From Sisyra terminalis (lineage: Eukaryota; Arthropoda; Insecta; Neuroptera; Sisyridae), in the NCBI GenBank assembly GCA_958496175.1, contig OY292274.1, positions 930,001-994,000 of the forward strand: a DNA stretch of 64,000 nucleotides. The letters run 5' to 3'. The notes below the pieces were generated by a model. It was not told where the DNA came from. It searched no databases and saw nothing but the letters and a program-made list of their open reading frames with translations. Below are positions 36,932 to 58,330 of this stretch, piece by piece; position 1 is the stretch's first letter, and every line of letters starts with the position of its first letter. The position numbers were made by a program, and so were the translations under genes.

Positions 36932-38433
36932 TACTGAAAAATATCTAAGAAAACAAAAAGTAACTAAGATAAAAGTATACAGTAAATAATAAAATGAGGT
37001 AGTTGACTACCTGGTTGTACAAAGTAGTGTTTATTTTGTGATTTTTTCGTTTCGGAAAATTTTAATAACGGTTTTATTTTACTCAAATTAGATGGAGATA
37101 TGTTTTTATGTTGCTATATGTGTTCTTATTTATTTTTGTGTTTTATTTTGTTTTGTTCTGTATATATGTATTGTATATATTTCTTGTATGGATCTTCTAT
37201 CATTTTTAAGTGCCTTGTTTCTATATGAGTTTACATACTTTCATATTTACATACATACTTTCCTTTTTCCTAAATTATTAAAGATAAGAAATACTAGATG
37301 ATAAAATTCAGTTCTCAGCTTTTATAAAATAAGAGGGCAATAAATAAATAAAAAATATGTTTATTTATTGAATTTTAATTGAAAATATTATATTTTTTGT
37401 GATTCAAGAAACCTGATGAAGTTACGATACGTAACGAAACATAGCTAATTTGAATATTAAAAAATATTAAATAAAAAAAATCGATCTAAACAACCTGAAT
37501 TATCTTCTTATTTGATAAGAAATACATTATCTGATTACCTAATAACTTTATCTAATACGTTACGAAACTTTGTACATACAGAGTATATAAAGTAATTAAA
37601 AAGTATATCTTTTAAGTATTTTGAGGTAAGTATTTAAGTTTATTTTTTAAGAGTAACTAGACACCCAAAGTAACTTCAGGTACTTTTTAAAAAGAGTAAC
37701 TTATCTAGTATCTTCGACAGCTTTACGAATATCTACAAAAATTGCTTTTTAGTAATTATGGTAGTTTGCGTAATGTATATTTTATTAGATTTCTCATTTG
37801 GTGTATGTGGTTCGAAGTTAATAAATATGATATTAAACAATAAATTAAACAATATATATTATATTATATATATTATATTAAACAATAAATTTAACACAAG
37901 AAAAATATATTTGTGGTGTAATTTTAAATTTAGTTGAAAAAGAATTTAAATGGTACTAACCATAGTTATAAAGGCTAGGCATTGTTGAAAAAGTTTTTGA
38001 TGAAATTATATAATTGGTGGCATTACACAGAAATGAATTTATGAAAAATCTATTATATGAAATGGTTATAATTAATGCTTACATAGGAACGCTGTAACTA
38101 AATTATGAATATATTTTACAACGACTTAAATTACAGCTGATTGATAAATTTTAATAACGCTGACTTTTTATTTTGTTATATATAAATAGATAATGCATTT
38201 ATATTGTATGCATCACACGATTGTGCATTTTCGTTGTATTTGTTAGTCTTTACCTTCTCGTGAAGTTCTCGGTTGAAGTTCGTTATCAAACCAACATATC
38301 ATGAATTTAAACCGCAGTTTGACATCCTTGTTCTTTGATAAGACTGAAAAAAAAAAACTAGATGATAACATGAACTAACTTCTAAATCGCTATATTGTGT
38401 TTATCCAATTTCAGCGCAGGAAATACGTCCGAT
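36932..38433. other. Spacer upstream of Enabled
   Basis: It contains a solitary hammerhead-like motif (37402-37455) and, near 38176-38187, TATATATAAATAG, a possible TATA box about 30 bp before GCATCACACG. An acceptor TTTCAG ends at 38414, so the first Enabled coding exon is preceded by an untranslated or alternative 5' exon. That exon was not located. Confidence 0.4.
37402..37455 (+). ncRNA. Solitary hammerhead-like motif
   Basis: CTGATGA at 37413-37419, extra A at 37420, a perfect stem II GTTACG/CGTAAC with an ATA loop (37421-37435), GAAA at 37436-37439. Cleavage is predicted after A43 of the 37400 block (37443). Outer stem I pairs ATTCAA (37402-37407) with TTGAAT (37450-37455). Inner stem I has one A-C mismatch. 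No inverted partner was seen nearby. Confidence 0.65.
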
Positions 38434-47663
<9,230 letters not shown>

Positions 47664-48023
47664 TTTTAAGCAATCGACCGACAACGTACTACTTGTAGCA
47701 TTATCATTGGTAATCAGTATCAATAACCATTTTATATAATTGAAATATACAATTTTTAGATGGTTATTTACGATCGATTTTAGAATATAAGGCGACAATA
47801 GTTTTAATCAATGTTTAAATAAATGACGCTCATCATTTCCTGTTACATTTGGATTTTGGATAAGTATGATATAATCTAGTGTACTTGATATTAAAAATGA
47901 TCATTTTTATAATCATTTTTAAACTTTGTGGTAAATTATTGAGCTTATTTTCATATTTTTTCTCTTTCGAAAGCGATCAATCATATTTATTATCATCAAT
48001 AAATATATTTGTAAAATAATAAA
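47664..48023 (+). terminator. Enabled 3' untranslated region with poly(A) signals
   Basis: AATAAA occurs at 47998-48003 and 48018-48023, about 335-355 bases after the stop. They are the first signals after the coding region; longer 3' ends are possible. Confidence 0.6.
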
Positions 48024-51000
48024 TCAGAAAAAAAAATATGCTGTTTAGTATTGTAACAGTTTTAAACCACGTACTAAGGTGTGATTAAAAAGAAAGATTT
48101 TTACGGGTATTGATTATTGTGCTACGTAATTTTTAAAATATAAATAATATTTTAAAGATGATACACAGAAATACAGTTTTTTTTTACGTACTTCATAACA
48201 CAATTAAATTCATAGAAATAAAGAAATAATTAATCCATAAAGTTCAATCGGAATATAGTGCGTCTTTTGGAAGGTAAACTATACAGAAAATTATCTTAAA
48301 AACAAAAATTTTAACTATCGTACATTAGTATGAAATTTTGTATTATCGTATATACAATAATTAAATGCCTTTTTAAATATTTATCAAAGAAATAAGTGAA
48401 GGCTTCATAACACTGATTGTAACTAAATCGTAAGAAATTCAATAACGTACTCTTTTATGTTCATCTATATCTTACGACTGCCGCCTAATAACATTAGAAA
48501 CATAAAAGACTAATTAAAACAAGAAATAAATGAAGAAATAAAAAAATCCCCGCCAAAAAAAAAAGTAAAATATTATTGTGATTATGCGTTTTGTCTGTAA
48601 AAGAAGTTGAATGACACAATGTATGTATTAGATTTGGCCCAATTTTTATACATACAATATACATACTCTAATAATATAACAATGTATAATATTTAAAATA
48701 GTAACAAATTATTCTACTGTGTACTACTTTTTAATTTATTTCTAGCATTTTGTAATAATGTAAATAGTATATTAATTACTATTAAGGGACTTCCATTTTA
48801 TAACAGTATTTGTTATGGAAAATGGCATGTAAGATAGAAAACATTTTGGAGATTGATTACAGTTTCAAAAAACAGTTTTAGATATTAGCGCATTTCTATC
48901 GAAATTTTTTGAAAGCAATGAAACGAATTGATCAGTTTTAATAGCTAAAGTATTAATAAATGTATCTTGGTCACTTAAAATAATAATGAATCAAAAATTA
49001 ATGACAATGAACGTTGGTCTTTTTCATATTAAATGTTACCATTTGTTTTATATTGATTTCAATATTGTTTAGTATTTTTTTTAATTAATCAGGTTTATCT
49101 TGAGATTATACAGTACACGGACTATTCAGAACCATCATTTACTAGCTTCCCATAGGAGCAATGTTTATGATATCATATGGTGACAACTCTACATGATGTT
49201 TCCCGATCGCACGTAATGCTTATTATTACTAACCGGCATTGTTAAGCTCATATCGCACAAAAAACATCAAAGGACATTAGAAGCATCGATGTTACCGCCA
49301 AGATTTCAATGTTTTCCTATGCCTATGGTCCGTCCATGATATAGTATGGTCTAAAAGATTATCACAATATCTGGAAATCTATAAAATTAGAGAATATCAA
49401 AATTACGAAAAAAAAATCAGTCTAAAGGAGAAATTTAATCAATGTAGACATTTCAAATTACAACTTTCATATCATTTTTGATGCACAATGTTTTCATTTA
49501 GGGATGATTTTTTTAATTATAAACGGGGGGCGCCAACATGTGATGTTTTCCTTTTAAGGAATATATAACATTATATTAAATCACGAAAATTTAAGTATCA
49601 ATTATTACTGTATCTATTGTTGGAGAATGTTATGAGAATAATGAAATTCTGCCTTAGAATTTAAGGAAATTTTGATATTGAAAAATGCTGGCAACCCTAG
49701 CTATTATTAACTTATAATACGATATACTATGTAAGAAAATGTTGGTGACTCATAAAAATAACGTTATTTAACTGGCGAACATTAAAAATATTCAAGAACG
49801 TGCCTAACTTTTTACACTTCATCACGATTTCTAGCTTAGTAATATTTAGTTGTTGATTAGAAGTTTGTATTTGATTTATTCATTTATAAAATGATTTACT
49901 TTTTAAACTTCTAGCTATAAAACGTATTACATATATTATGGCTGAATTATATTTTTTAAAATTGTGTTTATTCATTGTTGCACTGTTATAAGAGAATATA
50001 GTTTATAAAACCATCTTCGAACTCGTAAGTGACCAAATCTGGTGGATAGAAATTGTGCTTACAAACATACTATTAGTAACAATAATTTTATGTAACTCTT
50101 AATGGTTATTCTTAGTACATAAATAATATTTTACAATATTATGTAAATTAATATATATTTTTTTCTTATTATAAATGAGAAAAGGAAACAGAAATAAATT
50201 CATTAAAACATCAAGCATATCAAGACGGTTTTTGGAACGAAATTAACTCTGGAACGAATATAATATAAATTTATATAAAATAGAAATACACTTAAAAACA
50301 ATTAGTCAGTTTTTAAGAAATTTATGTGACAAGGTTTATTTTACAGTATTTCTATCGTTCATTTAGTTATCTATAAATTTTTATTAAAACTCCGTTTGTT
50401 TTACATGTTACAAAATAGCTTGCTATTAGACAATTAATAACAACTATAGTACACTAGTTTTTGTTTTAATATATAGTACAAAAAAGGCTTTTTAAAATTT
50501 GGAATATTTAAATTAATAAAAAATAACTAATTTATTAATTTGCCATAATAAGACTTATAAATTTTAGTGTTCGGTACAAAAGACTTATTTTAGAAGGAAG
50601 TAGAGAAAAGACTTTATGGTTTAGAAAATTGCTTTTGTAATTTTAAAACAAACGGAGTTTATTTATATACTTATTTACAAATGTAATTTTTGGAGTTTTT
50701 ACTGTGAAAATTCGAAAAAGAAACTACTTCAAATGTATTATTTTCGCTAGTGTAGTTGAATATAGTTATAAAAAATGACATTTTGCATTTTATTATTATA
50801 TAGTAATAATATACAAAATATTAATGTAATAGCTTTTACAACTAGCAATGTAGAAACAAATCGTTAGTTTTTCGCTATAAAGTACATCGAAGTCGAAGTC
50901 AAGAATAATATTATAAGAACATTTTATAATCGTAAAAATATTATCGTTCAATGTATGGTGAGTTAATTGATTTAAATGAATATATTGAAAAATAATCTAA

Positions 51001-53793
51001 AAAACTTTTTTGTAAAAATTTGGAATAAATTGAACAAATATATTAATAGACGTATTTGAATGTTGTGATAGCTTTTCTGCGATGACATGCAATTAATGGA
51101 GGATAATAGATAATACAACCTTTTAAATTTTTTACATTCCTAAGTCAATTGATTTGTAAATGAAAATTCATCTCTTACATTTTAATAAAATAATTGCAAA
51201 TTATTGTCATTGCATTTTTTTTTTTTTATTTACAAGATGTGAAATTGTATAATTGGAAATTTATTTTTCAAAATCAAATTATATAAATATACAAATTGCT
51301 CCATTGAACTTGGAATAATTAAATATCTTAAAAACAAAAATAAAGTTATTGCTACTGAAGGGGAAAATTTTTGACCTTTGCAAACTTTTCAAAGTGAAAT
51401 AAGTTTTTTTTAATAGAAATGCATATTGTTTATAACCATGTCTTTTAACGGAAAAAAGCAATTTTTTTTAGTTTTTCGAACGATAACAACCTAAGTAAAT
51501 AAAATGTAAAATATTTTTTTATGAATTAATTAGCTTACCGCTAATATTTTTCTCGCCACCGTTAAGATAAATAACGCGATAATGATACTTAAGAAAATTG
51601 AATTATTTATAATACACTTGAATAAGATTCTAAAATAAAAATAGGAATTCCAACTTAGAGAATACAGTTTTCCTGATAAACTTATTGTTTCCTTTCAGTG
51701 TCCAATAACTTTCATCTATTTTTTTTTAAACACCTACTATTTTTGGGATTTCAAGTTGTCTCAAGTTAATAGGCCATTTTGTATAATAAAATATTATACA
51801 ATTCATTAAATACTTTTTTCATCCAGAAATTGTCAAAAATAATTTCAACTTTTTACCAATTCAAATATTAAGATTTCATAACAACATTTTGGTGAAACTT
51901 AAGCTCGAAAGACATTAATATACTTTACAAGCCATGTTGAATATATTATATTTATAAATAATATACCTCGCCGTTCCATTTTGTATTTTATAATTAATTT
52001 TTAAATTATTTTAATTAAAAAAAAACTTAATTTATTCAAATAAATTAAAGTATTTTGTATGATTGAGTTTTATCATTATTTTAAATATAGTTAATAAATT
52101 TATAAAAAATATTTAATTTTATTTCGAAACAAAAAATTTATGTAAAAAATGTGATCTCATACCATTTATGCACAACTTTTTGATATTTTCTTGTATACAC
52201 TGTGAAAAATTTATTATAAAACAATGTAATCCGAGTAATGATTGTGTTAAACTTTTTTTGACAATGTATTAAAAATAATATACAAAAATAAAAATATAAA
52301 TCAAAAAATGTATACATTTTTTTTGTCTTTTACATCCATTTGTATATTTTTTGAATTATATTCATCAAGATCAGTATTTCTTTTTTCCTAGGTTTTATTA
52401 GCAAAATTCAATTTAAGTGAAATTGATCATTAAGATAAGAATTTTCACGGTGCATAGTATATATATATGAAGTAATAAAATGAGCCGGTGTGTGTTAAAT
52501 ACGTTTACGCTTAGCTATTCTAAATATAAGATTCTCGGTCTGGGCTATTTCTGAGATAAATTTAGCAAAGTGTTCAACTTGTTCATGTACAAACACTTTC
52601 TTATGCATGAGCTCTAAAGACAAGGTAAAGTTAAGTAAATATAGTTTCTTTGTAAAACTTTTGGTATAATAGAAATATAATAATAACATTAATTATATTC
52701 TAATTTAATAATTCACCTATTTAACATTAAGAAAATAATTTATTTTACCTTATACTCTAATCATTTTATCTGTAGTTTGAGAATGTAAAATTTGAGCTTA
52801 GAGTAAATATTTACAAAGTATATTCTTTGAATTTTTATATAAAATAACAGAATATAAAATATCAATTCATTATTTCGTATTTGAAAACAGTTATCGTAAT
52901 TATTAGTTTTAATTAAGACTTATCTACAAGAAACGGAAAAGGGAAATTATTTTTTACTATTCACTATTCATTTTATTCGTTGAAAAATAAAATAAAATGT
53001 AATTCTGATATCCATTTCCATTATAATTATTTTTCAATTGTTGCAAAACAAATTAAATATTGCTTCACATACAGGCCCGGTAAATTTTATTATTTGATTG
53101 TATTATTTGAGACAAATAATACTTTTGGTGAGTAAACACAGGAGAAATAAGAAAGGGTCTTACATAATTTATGAATGTCTCTATCTGAACTTGGTATAAT
53201 ATATGGACTCGTAGAGTATATTTTTAATACGCAAGAATCCATGGAAATTGTAAAAATATATTTTTGGTGATTTTTTTGATCACCCAAGAAGTTAGAATAA
53301 AAACAGTCCTTTTAAGAAATCAATATTTTTGGAACTCTACATGGATATTGTAGAGACTTATGAATCATAAATATACATGCTATTATGTAATTCGTGAACT
53401 CAAATTAGTAGACTTAATAAATATCTTCTTTGACAAATGGAAAGTTGAGATTTCATAAAATAATGAATTAAGTGGAAGTTTTACAAAAACTTTCACCCTC
53501 TTCAATCCCTTAGGATTGGAAATTAAAAAAACAATGTGACTGGTATAAAGTTTCTTATTTATCGTTATAGTTTTATCGATTTCCACAAAAGAAGAGAAAG
53601 TAATTTTCGATCGATTTTTTTCGCTAAATTTGAAATTTCTAACGTACTACGTTTGGTATCAAAAACCAAAGGTTTTATATTATAATAATTTATCATCTAC
53701 AATTTAAAAAAAAAAAAATTAACTCAGAACAGTAAATTTCAAATAATAGAGCCTTAAACGGACAGGTAAAGATACATTGGGTTTTACATTGGG

Positions 53794-53795
<2 letters not shown>
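48024..53795. other. Long AT-rich stretch, no gene recognised
   Basis: Nearly 5.8 kb without a convincing exon, terminal repeat or tRNA-like sequence. Part may be extended 3' untranslated region of Enabled. Confidence 0.4.
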
Positions 53796-53825
<30 letters not shown>

Positions 53826-53960
53826 ATTGCTATGGTTTTAACGACTCAAGGATTTATAAAAATCTATATAGCAAGAAATATCGAAAATTTACTCGATACG
53901 AGATTTGAACCCAACACCTATCAGTTTTAAAGAGGCCACCCAGACCACTCGGCTCATTTT
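53826..53960 (-). repeat. tRNA-derived SINE, minus copy
   Basis: On the minus strand GAGCCGAGTGGTCT (53955-53942) is an A-box of the tRNA-Leu/Ser type and GGTTCAAATC (53911-53902) a perfect B-box. The body then reads CGAGTAAATTTTCGATATTT and ends in AATTATAT beside a short TA repeat (53800-53825). It is the inverted partner of 54632-54770. Confidence 0.8.
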
Positions 53961-54631
53961 GAGTATTATTAATTCTCATTTTTAAAAAGAGGACACATAA
54001 ATGCTTTGTTGTAATATTATGAATTTTAACGGTCAAAATGTTATATAGTTTAAAAATTTTATGTTTTACCTTATTTTTTTTTGTATAAGTTAAGTTTATT
54101 TGATAAAATTTTTGCCCCAATTATTCCTTCGTAACAATTGGTGACGATGGTCAGAGGAATGTGTTTTGTTATTTTGTAAAGTTGGACTAAGGTAGGCTAG
54201 GGACCCTACGGATTCAATTCTTATCCAATAAAATAAAAAAATCTTATTTTCATGTTTAAGCAAATCTAATTGTAAATCAATTTCCGGTCTCCAATAACAG
54301 TCTAATGCTAATTTTATACTATGAATCATTGCTTAGTAAATAACAACTCATCTTCTGTTCTTTATACATATCTGTGTACTGATTCTAAAAGAGTTGAGTC
54401 AATTTTTGGTATTTTGAATTTATATGATATAAAATATATGATTTTATCTCTTTTTTAGCCCTAAGAAAGTAAGTCTTACGACATATAGGGAACCTATATT
54501 TGTAACTCAAGTATCAGCCAACGTCATTGAAAATGTTCTCCAATTTTGTTAATAGCTATGAAGCTTTTTGTTTAAATTTTTAAAAACTAATAAACTTCTA
54601 GAACCAAGTTACAAATATATTAAGTCGAGTA

Positions 54632-54770
54632 AAATGAGCCGAGTGGTCTGGGTGGCCTCTCTAAAAATGATAGGTGTTGAGTTCAAAACTCGTATCGAGT
54701 AAATTTTCGATATTTCTGGCTAAATGGATTTTTTTTAATCCTTGAGTCGCTAAAACTATAGCAATTATAA
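54632..54770 (+). repeat. tRNA-derived SINE, plus copy
   Basis: It has the same tRNA-like head (GAGCCGAGTGGTCTGGGTGG, 54636-54655) and body (CGAGTAAATTTTCGATATTT) as the minus copy. The B-box is decayed to AGTTCAAAAC. The two copies are similar over about 135 bp, face each other and are 670 bp apart; flanks are unrelated, so they are separate insertions. Confidence 0.8.
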
Positions 54771-55392
54771 AGCGACGGTAAATAATGATAAAAAGCTCTA
54801 AATTATTATTATTTTCGTTTCTTCGTTTTTGTAGGACCCGGAAAAGCTCTTCAAGCTAGTTCCTTCTAATTTCTAAATGCTGCTACAGATAAAATGAATA
54901 TTATGCTGTTAAAATATTTTAGAAATTTAGTTAAAATGAAATGCCAAAGATATCTGATAAATTTATTTAAAGAGTAAAATTACAGTCGTATTATTAATTT
55001 TATTATATTACATTAATACAGGTAAAGATTTGTGGGTTTATTAAGACATTTTAAACCAATTAAAATGAATTATATACTTCATTAAGGTGAATTATTTTTA
55101 ACTTATAAATAGGAAGAAGTTTGGGAAAAATTGAAATTAAAAGCGGATACTGAAATGAAAGTCGGGAAAAAGAAAATAGTATCGAAAGAGGAGGATGGTA
55201 AAATCGCGGAAAACCAGTAGAAAACGGAATAGGCGAATGCAAAAGTGCGCAATCGTTGAAGACGGTTTTGTGCGGAGTGCGGCTTTGGTGGTATTAGCAG
55301 TGCGGAGTATGAGGAGTGTAAAAGTGAGGTGAGTGTCGGTAGTGGCAGTGGCAGTGGCAGTAACATTTGAGACATACACACTATGGCTAGCC
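54771..55392 (+). promoter_or_regulatory. Upstream and leader region of the SMP-protein gene
   Basis: From about 55130 the sequence becomes markedly G/A-rich (GTGCGGAGTGCGGCTTTGG), unlike the AT-rich surroundings, and leads into repeated GGCAGT units and the ATG. This base shift suggests a 5' leader or CpG-containing promoter. No TATA box was found. Confidence 0.45.
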
Positions 55393-55965
55393 ATGGGCGA
55401 TCTTGCCGAATCTATAGACGATTTAATATGTACATTTGAAAACGTAACAAACACCACCATGGATACCTTGGCCATGATTATATTTGCTTGGATTTTGATT
55501 GCTTTATTTACCCTTTGGTTGACCAAATTTATTTATAACCGATATATAGTAAAAAATAAAGCACCAAGTGATGTGACCGAACCAGCGAAATCGAAAGCCG
55601 ATACGACAGCTAGTGCGACAAACAATGCGAAAACCGCCAGTGTAGTGCAAAGTGAAGGCGTGAAAAGTGAAAAAACCGCTAGAAGTAGTTCCGCATCGCC
55701 TGTAGCATCCGCGTCCAAAGGAGCTTCTGGATATGTGCCACCGACACCGCCATCCAGGAAGCGTTTATCGCGGCGATCACCTGGTCCCGATTTGAAAAAG
55801 CCGCACCATAAACCCGCACCTAAATGCACTGGACCTGACACTGTCAGTGTGCAATGGGTTAATGACATTTTCCATTGGTTGTATAACGATCTAGTCATCG
55901 TAAACGAATTGCTCCACGTTTGGATACAATCCTTAAATGAATTCACAAAAAAATCCGTCACTGAG
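55393..55965 (+). CDS. N-terminal exon of an ER-anchored SMP lipid-transfer protein (C2CD2/TMEM24-like), partial
   Basis: The frame is open for 191 codons from ATG 55393 (MGDLAESIDDLICTFENV) to a donor GAG/GTAAAA at 55965. An upstream in-frame ATG at 55333 would add 20 residues of low-complexity VAVAVAV. I chose 55393 because its context CCATGG is better and the added segment looks like leader. Residues 25-44 (TLAMIIFAWILIALFTLWLT) form one membrane segment followed by basic residues. A Ser/Ala/Lys-rich linker with PTPPSRKRLSRRSPGP comes next. From residue about 151, VQWVNDIFHWLYNDLVIVNE and LLHVWIQSLNEFTKKSV resemble the start of an SMP/TULIP domain. C2CD2L (TMEM24) of this type moves phosphoinositides at ER-plasma-membrane contacts. 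Later exons were not found up to 64000. The family name is tentative. Confidence 0.6.
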
Positions 55966-56580
55966 GTAAAATGACAACATTTTTTTTCTTATAATCCTAA
56001 TTCATATTTTAAGAAATTTCTACTATTCATTTATTTTTTCATTACATCATTTATTATTAACCCCTTTGTTTTGGCGGCGACGCCAAACCATCTGTCTTTT
56101 GTTTATATATAACTGTCACTCGACATTTAAAGATCAACTTTAAGTGTTGTATTTAAACATAATGCAATATCTCTCAATAATCCAATCACTTAATTAATAA
56201 TAATAATTTTCTTATAAATTAAATTATAAATTGTACATTTTTTTTTTAATTTCAATTGACCCTCTTGATACGAAGCAAGTCTTTTGACGTCAACTAAATT
56301 AGTTGGCATCTTCATTTATATTACCATGTATAGAAAACAAAACTGAATAAATAATACACAATTATAAATAATTCTAATAACTCCTTCTTAGATAATTATA
56401 GCTAATGAATTTTCATTAGTAATATTCCAATAAGCATTTTAATTATTTTCCTATGATATAGTTCAGAAAATATAATGAAAATATACGGTTTTAGAAAAAA
56501 ATCATTATTTGGCATGGAAACAATCTGCACACCCCAACTATCTGAACCCTTAACGTTGGCACTAGTAAAAACTATTGCCT
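55966..56580. other. Start of a large intron
   Basis: Intron of the SMP-protein gene after the donor at 55966. No next exon was recognised in the rest of the window, so this intron is at least 8 kb or the remaining exons are too short to see. Nothing else is visible here. Confidence 0.4.
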
Positions 56581-58330
56581 AATAGTCTACGATCCGGCTG
56601 TGAAATTAGTATATAGGGGAAGGTAGTACGAGATGATCCCCTTCATCGAATCACTGTAAAATATATATTCTTCAATGTATACCAAAAATAAAGGCGATTA
56701 CTACTAGTATTTCTATTTATCCAACTTTCATAATACTGAAAACCAGAAAAAACCCTAGATTTCGTTGAAATATTTTAATTTTTTTAAAACCTTACAAAGT
56801 GATCATCTTGTACACCCCAAGGGTAAGATGATCCTAGATAGAGTTTGCTAACATAGCTTACAAGCACGTGGCTATATTCACGTGCCCTTAATACTAAAAT
56901 TAAGCATAATAAAAAGCCCTAACCGCAACAGTAATTACATTTACCATTGTTTGAATAAAAGTAACATAAGATCCAAATTATGTCTTCCGTAGGTCAATCG
57001 TGCACAATTTTTAATTTTTTTCTTCAAAATCGATGTATTGCTCACACCTCCATTACGATTTGACTATGACGGGGGAAGGGGGTCGCCAAAGCTATGTTTT
57101 ATCAGTGAAATAAACTAAATAGCGTTAGTGGTTTCAGCACAATCGCAAAAGATCATCTTACCCCAAGGGATCAATTCGTACTACTTTCCCCTAAATATTG
57201 TAGATAATCAAAATCTATTTTTTAAATATTTATACAAATGCGAGCATTCATTCATTTTCATAAGGTGCCAATTAAAGTTATATGCCAGTACTATTGATTA
57301 AAATATTATTACTGGATTTTTAGAGAAACATTTGGTTTACATCTTATAGAAATAAAACGTACACTACCACTCAACAGCGTATCGAAAAGATTATAAAAGT
57401 CACAGTTGTCGCTGAATGCTTAGCCGCAACCTCTACGCACCCAAGATTAAACAGGTATGATTTTTTGCAAACTTTTCGGTCAGAACATATATTTATTTCA
57501 ACCAGTGGTTCTTCATTAGGTTTCAATCGAACCCTAGGAGCTCGGTGAGTCAGTCTCACGGGTTAGACAGAGGTCAAGAGTTACCCCCGACTCATATGAC
57601 CAATGTATAAACATATATCTGTTTTAAATTTGAAAAATTCATATTTTATTTTTCCAATTAAGAAGTTTCGGTGATTCATATAGAAATCCCGGAGGGAACA
57701 GTACCTCTAACAAAGTTAAGAACCTCTAATCTAAATAGTAGTAGGAACGATTTTATTGGCATACGCAATTGCTTAAAAACACGTACAGCTAACTTTTAAC
57801 ATCCTTGTTTAACTAGTAGCGTTGCGCGATCACTCTATGTCACTTTATTTTTAATATCTAGCATCTTTAAGGCCAGAAAACTTCGATTTACGTTTTTTTT
57901 TGCAGGTAGCTGTATAACATACAGAAAAAAATAACTATCATGTGGTGCAAATGAAATAAATATACGTCATGAACGAAAAGTTAACATGAAATCAAATCCA
58001 ATCTGTTTACACCTGGGTGCGTAGAGGTTGCGGCTAAACGATCAGCAGCAACTGTGACTTTTATAATCTTTTAAATACACTGTTGTGAAATGGTGTAGGT
58101 TTTATTTCTATAAGATGTAAACGAAATGTTTCTCTAAAAGTCCATTAATAATATCTTAATTAATAGTACTGGTGGACAATTTTTAATTAACACCTTATGA
58201 AAAATGAATTTCCCCACTTGTAAAAATATTTAAAAATTAGATTTTGATTATCTACATTATCCGTGTACTAATTTCGCAGCTGGGTCCGGAACTATTAGTT
58301 GCAATAATAAAAACTATTACCTTCCTTTTC
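56581..58330. mobile_element. Large foldback element, left arm interrupted by another element
   Basis: The left arm is about 56581-56615 plus 57192-57470; the right arm is about 58010-58330. The arms share, inverted, GCGTAGAGGTTGCGGCTAA, GTTTACATCTTATAGAAATAA, ATTTTGATTATCTACA and CTGTGAAATTAGTA-like text. Pairing is about 80-90% by eye. The roughly 540 bp centre (57470-58010) is unique and non-coding. The left arm was split by the element at 56616-57191. Confidence 0.7.
56616..57191. mobile_element. Nested MITE with TA duplication
   Basis: Ends GGGGAAGGTAGTACGAGATG and its imperfect complement (ATTCGTACTACTTTCCCC) are flanked by TA (56614-56615 and 57192-57193). The 576 bp interior has repeated GATCATCTT(A/G)(T/C)CCC-like words near both ends and no open frame. 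It interrupts the left arm of the larger foldback, so it is younger. Confidence 0.8.

Noticed and set aside
35870..37730. A larger transposon enclosing the mariner copy, suggested by GTATCTAGAGCTACC and ATCTAGTATCTTCGACAGC
   Set aside because: The two ends pair only over a few bases and no target duplication was found.
53801..53825. Short TA run at 53.8 kb as a separate microsatellite feature
   Set aside because: It is only about 12 units and abuts the SINE tail; it is mentioned there instead.
55103..55961. Minus-strand open frames of 92-142 codons opposite the SMP-protein exon
   Set aside because: The plus frame has a membrane helix, an SMP-like start and a splice donor at the right place. 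The minus frames show no motif.
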